DNA of 64,000 nt from JAUIAS01 sp030425395 (GTDB lineage: Bacteria; Pseudomonadota; Alphaproteobacteria; Rhodobacterales; Rhodobacteraceae), in NCBI GenBank assembly GCA_043553855.1, contig CP121336.1, positions 310,001-374,000 of the forward strand, given 5' to 3'. Under the pieces are notes generated by a model. It was given only the letters and a program-made list of their open reading frames with translations, searched no databases and was not told the origin of the DNA. Below are positions 52,487-61,802 of the stretch, in pieces; position 1 is the first letter of the stretch; each line of letters starts with the position of its first letter. A program made the translations under genes and the position numbers.

Positions 52487-52942
52487 ATGCAGATCCATGC
52501 AATGCCCGGCCATCTTATCCGGCGCCTCAACCAGATTTCCGTTGGCGTGTTCGCAGAACACATGGCGCAGGCAGACATCAGATTGACGCCGGTGCAATTT
52601 GCAGCCCTTTCGGCGGTGGCCGAACATCCCGACATAGATCAGGCGCGTGTCGCCGGGCTGATCGCCTATGACCGTGCGACGCTAGGCAAGGTGATCGACA
52701 AGCTAGAGGCCCGGGGGCTGGTGCTGCGCCGCACGTCGCCTACGGACCGGCGTGCCAAGGTGATGCGCCTGACCCTGGCGGGCCACGATCTGCTGACCCG
52801 TGCGATCCCAATTGTCGCCGCTCTGCAATCAGAGATCACCGCCGGACTGGACGCCGAGGAACGCGCGGTGTTCCTTGGGCTTCTGGAAAAGGTGACCCTT
52901 GCCGGAAACGATCATAGCCGCGCGCCTCTCAAACCGCTCTGA
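52487..52942 (+). CDS. MarR-family transcriptional regulator
   Basis: This 151-residue winged-helix dimeric repressor shows LTPVQFAALSAVAEHPDID, the recognition region VAGLIAYDRATLGKVIDKLE and the wing LRRTSPTDRRAKVMRLT. AGGAG seven bases before the ATG at 52487 decides the start; an in-frame ATG at 52400 would add 29 residues of doubtful sequence. It is followed after 15 bp by a flavoprotein gene and probably regulates that gene in response to a small aromatic or phenolic ligand, as is usual for the family. Confidence 0.9.
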   Translation: MQIHAMPGHLIRRLNQISVGVFAEHMAQADIRLTPVQFAALSAVAEHPDIDQARVAGLIAYDRATLGKVIDKLEARGLVLRRTSPTDRRAKVMRLTLAGHDLLTRAIPIVAALQSEITAGLDAEERAVFLGLLEKVTLAGNDHSRAPLKPL

Positions 52943-52957
52943 CACAAAGGGATCACC

Positions 52958-54430
52958 ATGCCATACGACGACCGCCCCACGCAGGCATCTGCCGCTGACA
53001 TCGTCGTGATCGGTGCAGGGGTTTCCGGGCTGAACGCGCTGAATTCGGCCCGCGCTTACCTTCCGAGCGGATCGCGCGCGATCCTGATCGACGCCAAGGA
53101 CCACGCGGGCGGGATGTGGAACATCGCCTATGACTATGTGCGCCTGCACCAACCGCACCCCATGTTTACCGTGGGCGCGATGCGCTGGGATTGGGACAAG
53201 CCGCGCGATTACCTCGCCCGCCGCGACGAAGTGCGCGATCATCTGGCCCGCGCGCTTGGACCGATCCAAGACAAGCTGGCCCTGACCACGCATTTCGGTC
53301 ACACGGTCACCCGGTGCGAAGAAATCGAAACGCCCGACGGCCCCATGGCCGAAATCACCTTTCACCCCAATGACGCCCCCGATCAGGCCCGAACCATCCG
53401 CGCCCAGCGCGCCGTGCATGCGATCGGAGTGGATTACCATTGCGCCGATCCGCTGCCCACCAGCAGCGATCGCGTCCTGTCCATCATCCCACAGGATTTG
53501 TCGCGCGCGCTGACCGCGCATCCGGATGCTCCTGTCTTTGTGGTCGGCGGCGGCAAGACGGGCATGGACACGGTTCTCGCTGCTGCTGTGGACCCGGCCC
53601 GCCAAATCACGCTGATCAACGGGTCCGGCACAAATTTCGTGAAACGCGATATGGTCCTGCCCAAGGGGTTACGGCGTTGGTTTGCCGGGCGGCCCATGTC
53701 GATGTTGTTCCGCGATCTGGCGACTAGATTTGACGGCGACAACGAAAGCGCCATCATCGACAGGGTGCGCGCACGCTATTCCACCGCACCCGATGTAGAC
53801 AACGCCACCTTTCTCTACGGGTTGCAATCCATGTCCGAGCGCCGCCGCGTGGACGCCGGTGCGGAAATCGTCATGGACTACTTCACCGATGTCGAGGACA
53901 CGGCCAACGGCCCCCTGCTCCGCCTGCGTGGCGGCGGCACGATACCGGTCCCGGAAGGTAGCATCGTGGTCAATTGTTCGGGCAGTTTCTTTCGCTTTGC
54001 CGAGATGGCGGAAATGAAGCCCCTGATTTCCCCCGGCGGCGCGGTTCTGTCGATCAATACCCGCAACATGTTTCACTTCCTGTCCAGCGTGGCCGGGTTC
54101 TTTACCCCGCACCTGTTCTATCGCGGCCTGCTGCGCGATCACGGGTTCTATGCGCTGGATCATGACGCACTGTTCCGGGCCGACCGGCGCGCCTGGGTCG
54201 GGGCCTCTGCGACCCAGGCCTATCTCAATCAGGTGTTGTGCATGAACACTTTGCCTGTGGCGGTTCTGGATCGTTGCAAGCTGGACATGGACCGCTGGTT
54301 CCCCATGCACCGTCGGCTCGCGGCGGCAATGCGGATGAAATCCGCCGCGACCCGCGACATCGCGCATTGCTCCGCCTCACTGGACCGGGTGGCAGACCGG
54401 TTTGGGGTTCTGTGCCAACCCATCACCTGA
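52958..54430 (+). CDS. FAD/NAD(P)-binding flavoprotein, monooxygenase-like
   Basis: This 490-residue protein has a Rossmann FAD motif near the N-terminus (VVIGAGVSGLNALNSARA) and the FAD-related segment GGMWNIAYDYVRLHQPHPMF. A second dinucleotide motif (VFVVGGGKTGMDTVLAAAV) near residue 190 would bind NADPH. The order and spacing suggest a class B flavin monooxygenase or related oxidase. The FMO fingerprint FxGxxxHxxxY is not seen, so the reaction is open. It is linked to marR by 15 bp. The C-terminal third has helices with few recognisable features. Confidence 0.78.
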   Translation: MPYDDRPTQASAADIVVIGAGVSGLNALNSARAYLPSGSRAILIDAKDHAGGMWNIAYDYVRLHQPHPMFTVGAMRWDWDKPRDYLARRDEVRDHLARALGPIQDKLALTTHFGHTVTRCEEIETPDGPMAEITFHPNDAPDQARTIRAQRAVHAIGVDYHCADPLPTSSDRVLSIIPQDLSRALTAHPDAPVFVVGGGKTGMDTVLAAAVDPARQITLINGSGTNFVKRDMVLPKGLRRWFAGRPMSMLFRDLATRFDGDNESAIIDRVRARYSTAPDVDNATFLYGLQSMSERRRVDAGAEIVMDYFTDVEDTANGPLLRLRGGGTIPVPEGSIVVNCSGSFFRFAEMAEMKPLISPGGAVLSINTRNMFHFLSSVAGFFTPHLFYRGLLRDHGFYALDHDALFRADRRAWVGASATQAYLNQVLCMNTLPVAVLDRCKLDMDRWFPMHRRLAAAMRMKSAATRDIAHCSASLDRVADRFGVLCQPIT

Positions 54431-54439
54431 CGGCTTGGC

Positions 54440-55105
54440 TTACTCCACCAAAGGCGCGATCAACTGCGGCCCCACCGCGCGGTTGGAATTGACCTGCGGA
54501 TCAACCCGGTGGAAGGCAAGCGCCCCTTCCGGGCCCGGTTGCATCAGTTTGGCGGCTCCATGTCCCGCCTCACCCAGCCAAAGCGCCCAGTCCTGCGGCG
54601 CGAGGATCAGCGGCATCCGGTGATGCACCGACGACAGCGTTTCATTCGCCTCCGTAGTGACAATCGCGCAGGTGGTCATCCGTTCCTCGCCAGTTCCCCA
54701 GTTCTGCCAGATTCCGGCAAAAGCCAACGGCCCGCCATCGGAGGCGGCGATATACCAAGGCAGGCGCGCGCCGTCCTCGGTCTTGGTCCATTCATAAAAG
54801 CCGGTGGCCGGGATCAGGCACCGCCGCGCCCGGCACGCGGCCCGAAAGGCCGGTTTCTCGGCCAACGTCTCGGCCCTTGCATTGATCAGCATCGGCCCAT
54901 CCGTCGGCGTTTTGTACCACGTCGGTACAAACCCCCAGCGCATCGGCCCCAGCCGCCGCACCCCTTCGTGTGAAATCACGGAATGCACGCGGTTGGTGGG
55001 ACAAACGTTGTAATCGGGAACATCGGGCAGATCGTTGGCTGGCGCGGCCTCGAACAGCCGCGCCATCGCGTCGCTTGGCAATGTGACGGCAAACCGGCCA
55101 CACAT
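54440..55105 (-). CDS. SRAP-family abasic-site DNA-protein crosslink protein (YedK/HMCES type)
   Basis: This 221-residue protein has Cys2 (MCGRFAVTL) as the residue that links covalently to abasic sites in single-stranded DNA. Conserved partners are visible: the Asn in INARAETLAEKPAF, the Glu in IPATGFYEWTK and the His in VHHRMPLIL. These proteins protect abasic sites in stalled replication and are often called SOS response-associated peptidases. The length is normal. It converges with the flavoprotein gene, 9 bp apart. Confidence 0.93.
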   Translation of the reverse strand: MCGRFAVTLPSDAMARLFEAAPANDLPDVPDYNVCPTNRVHSVISHEGVRRLGPMRWGFVPTWYKTPTDGPMLINARAETLAEKPAFRAACRARRCLIPATGFYEWTKTEDGARLPWYIAASDGGPLAFAGIWQNWGTGEERMTTCAIVTTEANETLSSVHHRMPLILAPQDWALWLGEAGHGAAKLMQPGPEGALAFHRVDPQVNSNRAVGPQLIAPLVE

Positions 55106-55133
55106 GATTGCCCCCTGCCCTGCCAGCCGCCGT

Positions 55134-56708
55134 TTAACGTCTGGTAATGCGGCTTTCGGTGAACGGCTGATAGGGGGCGTTTCGGGCGATGTATTCCGCG
55201 GTCACATCGGCCAGATCCGGCCCGAAATCATAGGCGTTCTTGTCGTCGCCCGCGAACATCTTGTAGCCGTCACCACCGTTGCGAACATAGTTGTTGGTCA
55301 CAACGCCATAGGTCGCGGCAGGATCAATCGGACCATAAGCACCGTCCATCATCACCTCGGCCGACACGATCCGTGCGCCCGGTTCCGCCGCGCTGTCCCA
55401 AGTGAACCGCAGCCCGGCCACCTGCGGGAAGCGGCCTGCGCCGTCCTCAACCTGACTGACCCCGTTTTCCAGTGCCTCAAGCAATGTCTGTCCGCTGATC
55501 TGGAAGGTGGACAGCGTATTCTGGAACGGCAGCACCGTCAGAACTTCGCCCATGGTCACATCCCCTGCGTCGATGGACGCGCGCAGACCGCCCGAATTGG
55601 CGATGGCGATGGTGATCCCCTGATCGGCAACCCTGTCCAGCATGGCGTCGGCCACCAGATTGCCCATCTCGCATTCCATGGCACGACAGACGTCGCGGCT
55701 GCCTTCGATCGGTGCTGCGCTCTGGGCCACGACCTTGGCGCGGATCTCATCCAGCGGTTCCGCCAGTTCACCGATGCGGCTCACCACTGACGCGTCCTCG
55801 GGGACGCTGGCATCCATGATCAGCAGATCGCCCGCAGCCGCCGTCACTTTGCCAGCGTCGTCAAACGTCACATTCAGTTCGCCCAGAAATTTGCCATAGG
55901 CATAGGCCTGCACAATGGCCACACCGTTGACCACAGTCGGATACGGCCCAACCGCACGGTCATGGGTGTTGGACAAGAGCGTGTTGGAATGCCCCCCAAC
56001 GATCACGTCAACCCCCGTGGTTTCGGCGGCAACGCGTTGATCGGTGCCGTAGCCGGAATGGCTCAGCACGATGATCTTGTTCACGCCCTCGGCGCTGAGA
56101 CGATCAACCTCGGCCTGTACGGCGGCCACCGGATCGGAAAAACTGATGTTTGGCCCCGGGCTGGCCAGCTCGTGCGTATCCTCGGGCGTCAGACCAATCA
56201 GGCCGATCTTTTCCCCGTTGCGTTCGATCACCGTGGATTTACGCAACACATCCGCAAGCGCCGGTTCCCCGCTGACATCCGCGTTCGACATAAGCACCGG
56301 AAATTCCACCGCATCCATGAAACCGCGCAGCACCTCGGGCCCGTCATCGAATTCGTGGTTGCCCACGGTCATCGCGTCATAGCGCATCAGGTTCATCATT
56401 TCGGCCGCGACCTTGCCCTTGTAGTAGGTATAGAACAGCGACCCCTGAAATTGGTCTCCACCATCGACAAGGATGGAATTGGCCGACCGCTTGCGCGCCT
56501 CGGCGATGGCGCTCACCAGACGGGCCGAGCCGCCAAAGCACTTGCCCTCGGCATTGCTCTCGGCCGAACAGCCGCTGTCGTATTTGCTGATCGGCTCAAA
56601 TCTCGAATGAAAATCGTTGGTGTGCAGAATGGTCAGTTTATAATCGGCCAGCGCGGGCCCCGCCGAAACGGCAAGAGCACAAGCAGCAGCCATCATTGAT
56701 GTGCGCAT
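55134..56708 (-). CDS. Periplasmic bifunctional metallophosphatase/5'-nucleotidase (UshA-like)
   Basis: This 524-residue exported enzyme dephosphorylates nucleotides or UDP-sugars. A signal peptide (SMMAAACALAVSAGPALA) begins at 56708, which gives MRTSMM; the in-frame codons before it would break the signal. The metallophosphatase domain has TILHTNDFHSRF, VDGGDQFQGSLF, VGNHEFDDG, ILSHSGYG and VIVGGHSNTLL. The C-terminal 5'-nucleotidase domain includes GITIAIANSGGLRASIDAG and NNYVRNGGDGYKMF. All metal ligands are present. The gene stands alone and probably serves phosphate or nucleoside scavenging. Confidence 0.92.
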   Translation of the reverse strand: MRTSMMAAACALAVSAGPALADYKLTILHTNDFHSRFEPISKYDSGCSAESNAEGKCFGGSARLVSAIAEARKRSANSILVDGGDQFQGSLFYTYYKGKVAAEMMNLMRYDAMTVGNHEFDDGPEVLRGFMDAVEFPVLMSNADVSGEPALADVLRKSTVIERNGEKIGLIGLTPEDTHELASPGPNISFSDPVAAVQAEVDRLSAEGVNKIIVLSHSGYGTDQRVAAETTGVDVIVGGHSNTLLSNTHDRAVGPYPTVVNGVAIVQAYAYGKFLGELNVTFDDAGKVTAAAGDLLIMDASVPEDASVVSRIGELAEPLDEIRAKVVAQSAAPIEGSRDVCRAMECEMGNLVADAMLDRVADQGITIAIANSGGLRASIDAGDVTMGEVLTVLPFQNTLSTFQISGQTLLEALENGVSQVEDGAGRFPQVAGLRFTWDSAAEPGARIVSAEVMMDGAYGPIDPAATYGVVTNNYVRNGGDGYKMFAGDDKNAYDFGPDLADVTAEYIARNAPYQPFTESRITRR

Positions 56709-56816
56709 AAGACATGATTCCCCTGTTGGTTTATTTCTCCATGCTGCGCCGCCCGTGCGCATGTGTCAAAGCGCGTGACGCTTGACCACGCGGCAGAGCC
56801 GAGGCATGCAGCGATT

Positions 56817-57155
56817 ATGCTTATTTATAAAATCTTCCGCACAGACGAATGGGCCGCGCTCGACCGCGACGGTGCCACCTCGGGCGCGCCGGTGGACATC
56901 GCCGACGGGTTCGTCCATTTCTCAACCGCCGAACAGGCCCGCGAAACCGCCGCGAAACACTTTGCCGGTGAAGACGGGTTGTTTCTTCTCGCCTGCAACA
57001 CCGATGCGATGGGCGATGATCTCAAATGGGAGACATCACGCGGCGGCGCGTTGTTTCCCCATCTCTACCGCGACCTGACACGCGATGATGTGGTCTGGGT
57101 CCTGCCCCTGCCTTTGGGATCGGATGGCCACGAATTCCCCAAGGAGATGACATGA
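56817..57155 (+). CDS. DUF952 domain protein
   Basis: This 112-residue protein shows the DUF952 pattern: MLIYKIFRTDEWAAL, then DGFVHFSTAEQARETAAKHF and GALFPHLYRDLTRDDVVWV. The fold resembles that of ADP-ribosyl-related or glutathione-transferase-like small enzymes, but the function is unknown. The start at 56817 agrees with the conserved N-terminus; the frame is open 54 bases upstream. It overlaps the next gene by 4 bp in a run of four genes reaching arsC. Confidence 0.87.
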   Translation: MLIYKIFRTDEWAALDRDGATSGAPVDIADGFVHFSTAEQARETAAKHFAGEDGLFLLACNTDAMGDDLKWETSRGGALFPHLYRDLTRDDVVWVLPLPLGSDGHEFPKEMT

Positions 57156-57583
57156 CAGGTTTCATCGACCCGGATCGCGACCAGTTCGAGGCGTTCAAGG
57201 CGCTTGACCGTGACCAGCCAATCGAAATGCTCAACCTCGTGCGCCTGCGCGACCGCGCCGCCTACCCGCAAGAGCACCCCCTCGCCGCCGATGCCCTGTC
57301 CAGGGCGCAGGCCTATGCGCTTTATGGCGAAACCTCCGGTCCGGTTTTCAAACGCGTCGGTGGCTCCATCATCTGGCGCGGAGGCTTTGAAACAACCCTG
57401 ATCGGTCCGCCGGACGAACGGTGGGATCACGTGTTTGTGGCCCGCTATCCCGATGCGCATGCCTTTCTGGCGATGGTCACGGACCCGGAGTATCAAAAAG
57501 CCGTGGTGCACCGGCAATCGGCGGTCGTGACCTCGCGCCTGATCCGCTGCGGTGCGCAGGATGCGGGTGATCTGTTCGGATGA
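57152..57583 (+). CDS. DUF1330 domain protein
   Basis: This 143-residue protein belongs to the dimeric ferredoxin-like DUF1330 group. Family-like blocks are EMLNLVRLRDRAAYP and HVFVARYPDAHAFLAMVTDP with YQKAVVHRQSAV. These proteins are related to antibiotic-biosynthesis-monooxygenase folds, but no reaction is established. Overlaps of 4 bp with both neighbours (DUF952 and pyrD) suggest a single transcript. Confidence 0.85.
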   Translation: MTGFIDPDRDQFEAFKALDRDQPIEMLNLVRLRDRAAYPQEHPLAADALSRAQAYALYGETSGPVFKRVGGSIIWRGGFETTLIGPPDERWDHVFVARYPDAHAFLAMVTDPEYQKAVVHRQSAVVTSRLIRCGAQDAGDLFG

Positions 57584-58641
57584 AACGGTTAATCGAACGC
57601 GCGGGTCTGATCGCGCTGCACAACATGGATCCCGAAGCCGCCCACGGCATGGCCATCCGCGCGCTGAAAGCCGGATTTGGCTCGGGCACGGGTCCCGTCA
57701 CCTCGGACGCACTGAAAACGACGTTCGCGGGGTTGGACCTGCCCAACCCTGTGGGCCTTGCTGCCGGTTTCGACAAGAACGCCGAAGTCCTGGGCCCGCT
57801 GGGTCGCGCCGGTTTCGGATTTATCGAAGTGGGGGCCGCAACGCCGCGGCCCCAACCCGGCAACCCCCGTCCACGTCTGTTCCGGCTGACCGAGGATCGC
57901 GCCGCGATCAATCGCTTCGGGTTCAACAATCAGGGCATGGACGTGATCGCCGACCGGCTTGCCGCGCGCGATACCGGTTGCGGTATCGTTGGCCTGAACC
58001 TTGGGGCCAACAAGGACAGCACGGACCGGGCCGCCGATTTTGCCCGTGTTCTGGCGCGCTGCGGCCCGCTGGTGGATTTCGCCACGGTCAATGTGTCGTC
58101 GCCCAACACCGAAAAACTGCGTGATCTTCAGGGGGCTGCGGCCCTGGCCGCCCTGCTGGAGGGCGTGATGGACACCCGCACCCGCCTTCCCCGGCCAATT
58201 CCCGTCTTTCTCAAGATCGCGCCGGATCTGGATGCGGCAGAGATCGCCGATATCGCCGCCGTCGCCCGCGACACCGGCGTGGACGCCATCATCGCCACCA
58301 ATACCACCCTGTCGCGTGAAGGTCTCAAAAGCCCGTTCAAGGGCGAGGCAGGCGGCCTGTCCGGCGCGCCCCTGTTTGACAAATCCACCCGTGTGCTGGC
58401 GCAATTGTCGACCCTGACGGATATTCCCCTGATCGGAGTTGGCGGCATCGGTGCGGCGCGCGATGCCTATGACAAGATCCGCGCAGGGGCCAGCGCGGTT
58501 CAGCTTTACACCGCGTTGGTCTATGGGGGGTTGTCGCTGGCCGGACGCATTGCCGAAGGTCTGGACGCCCTGTTGCGACAGGGCGGGTTTGCATCGGTCG
58601 AAGAAGCACGGGGAACAGGACGGGACACATGGTTGACATAA
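57580..58641 (+). CDS. pyrD: Dihydroorotate dehydrogenase (quinone), class 2
   Basis: This 353-residue membrane-associated FMN enzyme oxidises dihydroorotate to orotate with quinone in pyrimidine synthesis. An N-terminal amphipathic helix (MKRLIERAGLIALHNMDPE) marks class 2. The core has NPVGLAAGFDKNAEV, EVGAATPRPQPGNPRPRLF, NRFGFNNQGM, the catalytic-serine region NVSSPNTEKLRDLQ, and the FMN phosphate site VGGIGAARDAYDKIRAGASAV. All residues look normal. It is in an operon with DUF952, DUF1330 and arsC, with short overlaps. Confidence 0.96.
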   Translation: MKRLIERAGLIALHNMDPEAAHGMAIRALKAGFGSGTGPVTSDALKTTFAGLDLPNPVGLAAGFDKNAEVLGPLGRAGFGFIEVGAATPRPQPGNPRPRLFRLTEDRAAINRFGFNNQGMDVIADRLAARDTGCGIVGLNLGANKDSTDRAADFARVLARCGPLVDFATVNVSSPNTEKLRDLQGAAALAALLEGVMDTRTRLPRPIPVFLKIAPDLDAAEIADIAAVARDTGVDAIIATNTTLSREGLKSPFKGEAGGLSGAPLFDKSTRVLAQLSTLTDIPLIGVGGIGAARDAYDKIRAGASAVQLYTALVYGGLSLAGRIAEGLDALLRQGGFASVEEARGTGRDTWLT

Positions 58642-58982
58642 CACTCTGGCACAATCCGCGCTGTTCGAAATCACGCGAGGCGCTGCGCCTTCTGACCGAG
58701 GCAGGCGCATCCGTCACCGAGCGCCGCTATCTGGTCGATGCCCCCACACGCGCCGAAATCGACGCGCTGCACGCGGCCCTTGGCGCACCCGCACCGATCG
58801 ACATGATGCGCCCCAAAGAGGCGGAATTCCGTGACATGGGCCTGAGCCGCGACAGCGACGCCGATACCCTTCTGAACGCGATTGTGGCCTGCCCCAAGCT
58901 GATAGAACGCCCGATTGCCGTGCGCGGCGCGCGCGCGGTCATCGGCCGCCCGCCCGAAGATGTTCTGGCCCTGCTGGACTGA
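58629..58982 (+). CDS. arsC: ArsC-family reductase (arsenate reductase, glutaredoxin type)
   Basis: This 117-residue thioredoxin-fold protein has the catalytic motif WHNPRCSKSREAL (Cys near residue 12) and the family's triple-arginine region LIERPIAVRGARAVIGRPPE. The length fits glutaredoxin-coupled ArsC. It overlaps pyrD by 13 bp, which is unusual for an arsenic gene because no arsB, arsH or arsR is near, so a general ArsC/YffB-like role in redox or stress is equally possible. Confidence 0.88.
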   Translation: MVDITLWHNPRCSKSREALRLLTEAGASVTERRYLVDAPTRAEIDALHAALGAPAPIDMMRPKEAEFRDMGLSRDSDADTLLNAIVACPKLIERPIAVRGARAVIGRPPEDVLALLD

Positions 58983-58985
58983 TCC

Positions 58986-59834
58986 TCAAACGCTGTAGGT
59001 TTCGCGATCCTCGACAATCGCGCAGTCATTGCCAAAGATCGACCGCATCCGTTCCAGCGCCGCGGCATGGGCTTCGGGCGCGTCCATATGCACCCGGAAA
59101 TGGGTCAGCAACAAGCGCCGCACGCCTGCATCGCGGGCCATCTCAGCGATCTGCGACGGCGTAGGGGTCAGCGGCTCCATCATCGGATGCGCCGTCTCTC
59201 CGTCCAGCCGATAGCACCAATTCAGCAACAGGTCCGCGTCACGGATGAGATCGCGCAGCCCGTCGCAAATACCCGCATCCCCGGAATAGACAAATTTGCG
59301 CCCTGCCGCCTCAACGGCGAACCCCATACACGTCAGGGCCGGTTGCGCGTGGGGGACCTCACAACTGCTCAGCGACCAGCCATCGCCGGACAACGCAAAG
59401 CCGGGGGTGATCTCGGTCACGTCCGGTGCGGGCCAGGGTCGGGGCAAGGTGCCGCCCCGCGCCTTCCAGACCTCTTGGCTTGGCAACAGTTCGGTGCGCG
59501 CGCGCAGATCGTGGGACAGGACCCCGTCGGGGCCGAAATACCCTTGCGTGATCGCCGCGATCGGGGACGGCCCAAATACCCGGATCGGTGCGCCGCCTTC
59601 GTCCCATGCGGCGTGCACAAGGCGCGCATAGTCCATCATGTGATCCGAATGCAGATGGCTGAAAACCAGATGTGTGATGTCCGACGGCTTGCGCCCAACG
59701 CGCAGCAGATTGTCAAACACGCCGCCCCCGCAATCAAACAGGATGACATCGCGGCCGACCTCAAGCAAATAGCCAGACGACGCGCGGCGCAGATACGCTT
59801 CGGGCGATCCCGATCCCAGTATGGTCAGTTTCAT
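58986..59834 (-). CDS. MBL-fold metallohydrolase (ribonuclease Z-like branch)
   Basis: This 282-residue cytoplasmic protein starts MKLTILGSGSPEAYLRR and has the zinc motif HLVFSHLHSDHMMDY (HxHxDH), later YSGDAGICDGLRDL and LLTHFRVHMDAP, completing the two-metal site. The overall pattern is that of arylsulfatase/RNase Z-like beta-lactamase-fold enzymes that cleave esters or phosphoesters. The start lies 3 bp after the sulfatase stop, so it is the third gene of a marR-sulfatase-MBL operon. It may hydrolyse a product of the sulfatase, such as a lactone or ester; that is inference. Confidence 0.85.
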   Translation of the reverse strand: MKLTILGSGSPEAYLRRASSGYLLEVGRDVILFDCGGGVFDNLLRVGRKPSDITHLVFSHLHSDHMMDYARLVHAAWDEGGAPIRVFGPSPIAAITQGYFGPDGVLSHDLRARTELLPSQEVWKARGGTLPRPWPAPDVTEITPGFALSGDGWSLSSCEVPHAQPALTCMGFAVEAAGRKFVYSGDAGICDGLRDLIRDADLLLNWCYRLDGETAHPMMEPLTPTPSQIAEMARDAGVRRLLLTHFRVHMDAPEAHAAALERMRSIFGNDCAIVEDRETYSV

Positions 59835-59837
59835 TCT

Positions 59838-61265
59838 TTATACCTCGGGTGGTGGGGTGGCTGCAGGTGCCCCGAGTTTCAGCGCGGCCTCGCGCCCGCC
59901 ATAGCGGGCGATCATCGCGGCCTGATCGGCAAAGGCCTGCGCGTCTGCGGCCTCCGGGTCCACGATGGTGCGCATCGCGTCTTCCATCATCGCCAGCGTC
60001 CCGGCATGGGCAGGATCGGCGGCAAGATCCGTGGTTTCTTCGGGATCAGCCTCCAGATCGAACAGCTCGGACGGAAACCCGACATACCTGTTCAGTTTCC
60101 AGCGGCCCTTGCGCAGCATGAATGCCCCGGAAACAGCACCGGCGGCGTGATACTCGCTCAGAACCGGGCGGTCGGGATCGGCGGGCGCGGCGGCAATATC
60201 ATGCAACGACACACCATCACCCGCGAAATCGGCGCCGAAATGATCCGGAATAGTCGCCGCAACATCAAGAAGCGACACGGGCGTCTCGCACAGTCCCGGC
60301 GCAATCCCCGGACCGGCCATGATCAACGGCACGGACACGCTTTCCTGATACAGGTTGGATTTCCCCCACAACCCACGCGCGCCGACGTTGTCGCCGTGAT
60401 CCGATGTGTAAATGACCGTGGTATTGTTACCAAAGCCCGCTGCCTCCAGCGCTGACAGGATCTGACCGACGTTGTGATCAAGCCACGTGCACAACCCGTA
60501 GTAGGCCGCAATCGCCCGCAACCGCTCCTCAGGGTCACGGAAATTCGCCTCGCTGTTCATCATGGCATTCTGCTTTTCGACCCACGGATGGCGCTGATAC
60601 CCTTGGGACGGGTGCAACTTGACCTCGGGCAGGTCTTCCAGCGGATACAGATCGTAGTATTCCTGCGGCACCACCAGCGGGAAATGCGGGGCCACCAAGC
60701 CCACATAAAGACACCAAGGCCTGTCATCATCTCCGGCCGCGCGCTCTTGCAACCATTGCGCAGTGCGGGCCGTCACCTTGGCGTCGTAGTCGGTGTATTT
60801 GCTGTTCCCCGGCCCGATATAGTCACCCAGCATACGCGACTGGGGCGACATGCGTTCTTCTTCCCGGCGGATGGAGGCCCAGACCATTCCAACCCCATCA
60901 GCCACCTGCATGGGGATGTGTTCCACGTCGAACCCGGCAGGGTCTTCATCAGACCGGTAATGCAGTTTGCCAATCGATTCGACCGGAATGCCCTTTGCCT
61001 GCAAGGCATGGCCCCACCCCTTGGGATCACCGGTATAGGGCATCGCATTGTCCCACAGCCGGTTCACATGCACATAGCGCCCCGATGCAAACGCCGCGCG
61101 CGCGGGCACACAGATCGGGCTTGGCGTGTAGGCATCGCCGAACCGAACCCCCCGCGCCGCCAGCGCATCAAGGTTGGGCGTCTGCACAAACGGATGCCCG
61201 GCGCATCCCATCGCGCGCGCCTGATGTTCGTCGGACATGATTACGATCAGATTTGAACCCGTCAT
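59838..61265 (-). CDS. Sulfatase-like hydrolase with FGly-type motif
   Basis: This 475-residue enzyme of the arylsulfatase/choline-sulfatase group has the signature SPICVPARAAFASGRYVH near residue 50, whose Cys is expected to become formylglycine (C-x-[PA]-x-R). Metal ligands are visible in VIMSDEHQ near the N-terminus and TVIYTSDHGDNVGARG near residue 285. There is no signal peptide, so it works in the cytoplasm, unlike many arylsulfatases. The sequence resembles choline-sulfatase and phosphonate-monoester hydrolase families, so a sulfate or phosphonate ester substrate is likely. It overlaps the marR stop by 4 bp and precedes the MBL gene by 3 bp. Confidence 0.88.
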   Translation of the reverse strand: MTGSNLIVIMSDEHQARAMGCAGHPFVQTPNLDALAARGVRFGDAYTPSPICVPARAAFASGRYVHVNRLWDNAMPYTGDPKGWGHALQAKGIPVESIGKLHYRSDEDPAGFDVEHIPMQVADGVGMVWASIRREEERMSPQSRMLGDYIGPGNSKYTDYDAKVTARTAQWLQERAAGDDDRPWCLYVGLVAPHFPLVVPQEYYDLYPLEDLPEVKLHPSQGYQRHPWVEKQNAMMNSEANFRDPEERLRAIAAYYGLCTWLDHNVGQILSALEAAGFGNNTTVIYTSDHGDNVGARGLWGKSNLYQESVSVPLIMAGPGIAPGLCETPVSLLDVAATIPDHFGADFAGDGVSLHDIAAAPADPDRPVLSEYHAAGAVSGAFMLRKGRWKLNRYVGFPSELFDLEADPEETTDLAADPAHAGTLAMMEDAMRTIVDPEAADAQAFADQAAMIARYGGREAALKLGAPAATPPPEV

Positions 61266-61747
61266 GATGAGAAGTCCACCCGTTCTGCTGCCAGTTCCAG
61301 TTTGTCGAGAACCCTTTTGAAAACCCGGATTTCCTCATTGGTCAAATCCGTGCGCAGCCATTCCTGACGTCGGCGCGTGACGGGCAAGGCCTGAAAGAAA
61401 ATCTCCTGTCCATCGGGGGTTAGCGAAAGATGTTGAACCCGGTGATCGGTATCGTCCTGCTTGGCGTTGATCAATCCCCGCGCCACCAGCGACTTGACGT
61501 TTCGGCTCAGCAATCCCTTGTCCAAAGCCGCCTCGCGGGCGAGGTCGGAAAGGCGCGTCTCGCCGGCCGCGCCCACAAGGGCGATGACCCGCCATTGCGT
61601 GAGGGTAATCCCAACTGCATCCCGCAGGATTCTTGCTCCTTGTGCGCTCAACTTGGCCTGAACCCGTGACATCCGGTAGGTCAGATATTGATGCAACGGC
61701 AAACCGTCGGTGTCCGCGTCCGAAACGACAGGGTCGGATGAACTCAT
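61262..61747 (-). CDS. MarR-family regulator of the sulfatase/TTT cluster
   Basis: This 161-residue winged-helix protein has GITLTQWRVIALVGAAGE, the recognition helix region LDKGLLSRNVKSLVARGLI and the wing KQDDTDHRVQHLSLT. AAGGAG before the ATG at 61747 (MSSSDPVV) decides the start; codons upstream to 61825 would run through the operators. It is the first gene of the operon with the sulfatase and MBL hydrolase and is divergent from tctCBA. Two palindromes in the intergenic space fit its binding sites, so it probably represses both directions until the substrate or its product binds. Confidence 0.9.
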   Translation of the reverse strand: MSSSDPVVSDADTDGLPLHQYLTYRMSRVQAKLSAQGARILRDAVGITLTQWRVIALVGAAGETRLSDLAREAALDKGLLSRNVKSLVARGLINAKQDDTDHRVQHLSLTPDGQEIFFQALPVTRRRQEWLRTDLTNEEIRVFKRVLDKLELAAERVDFSS

Positions 61748-61777
61748 GGCGATCTCCTTTGGGCCAGCATTCTCGGG

Positions 61778-61799
61778 AATTGTTGCCGCGTCAACAATT
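61778..61799. promoter_or_regulatory. Palindromic operator 1 between marR and tctC
   Basis: AATTGTTG and CAACAATT form a perfect 8-bp inverted repeat spaced by 6 bases, typical of MarR sites. It lies 31 bp before the marR start and 59 bp before tctC. Confidence 0.75.
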
Positions 61800-61802
61800 T
61801 TA

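Noticed and set aside
59067..60455. 462-codon plus-strand frame opposite the MBL and sulfatase genes
   Set aside because: It spans two unrelated minus-strand genes with clear motifs and has shadow composition.
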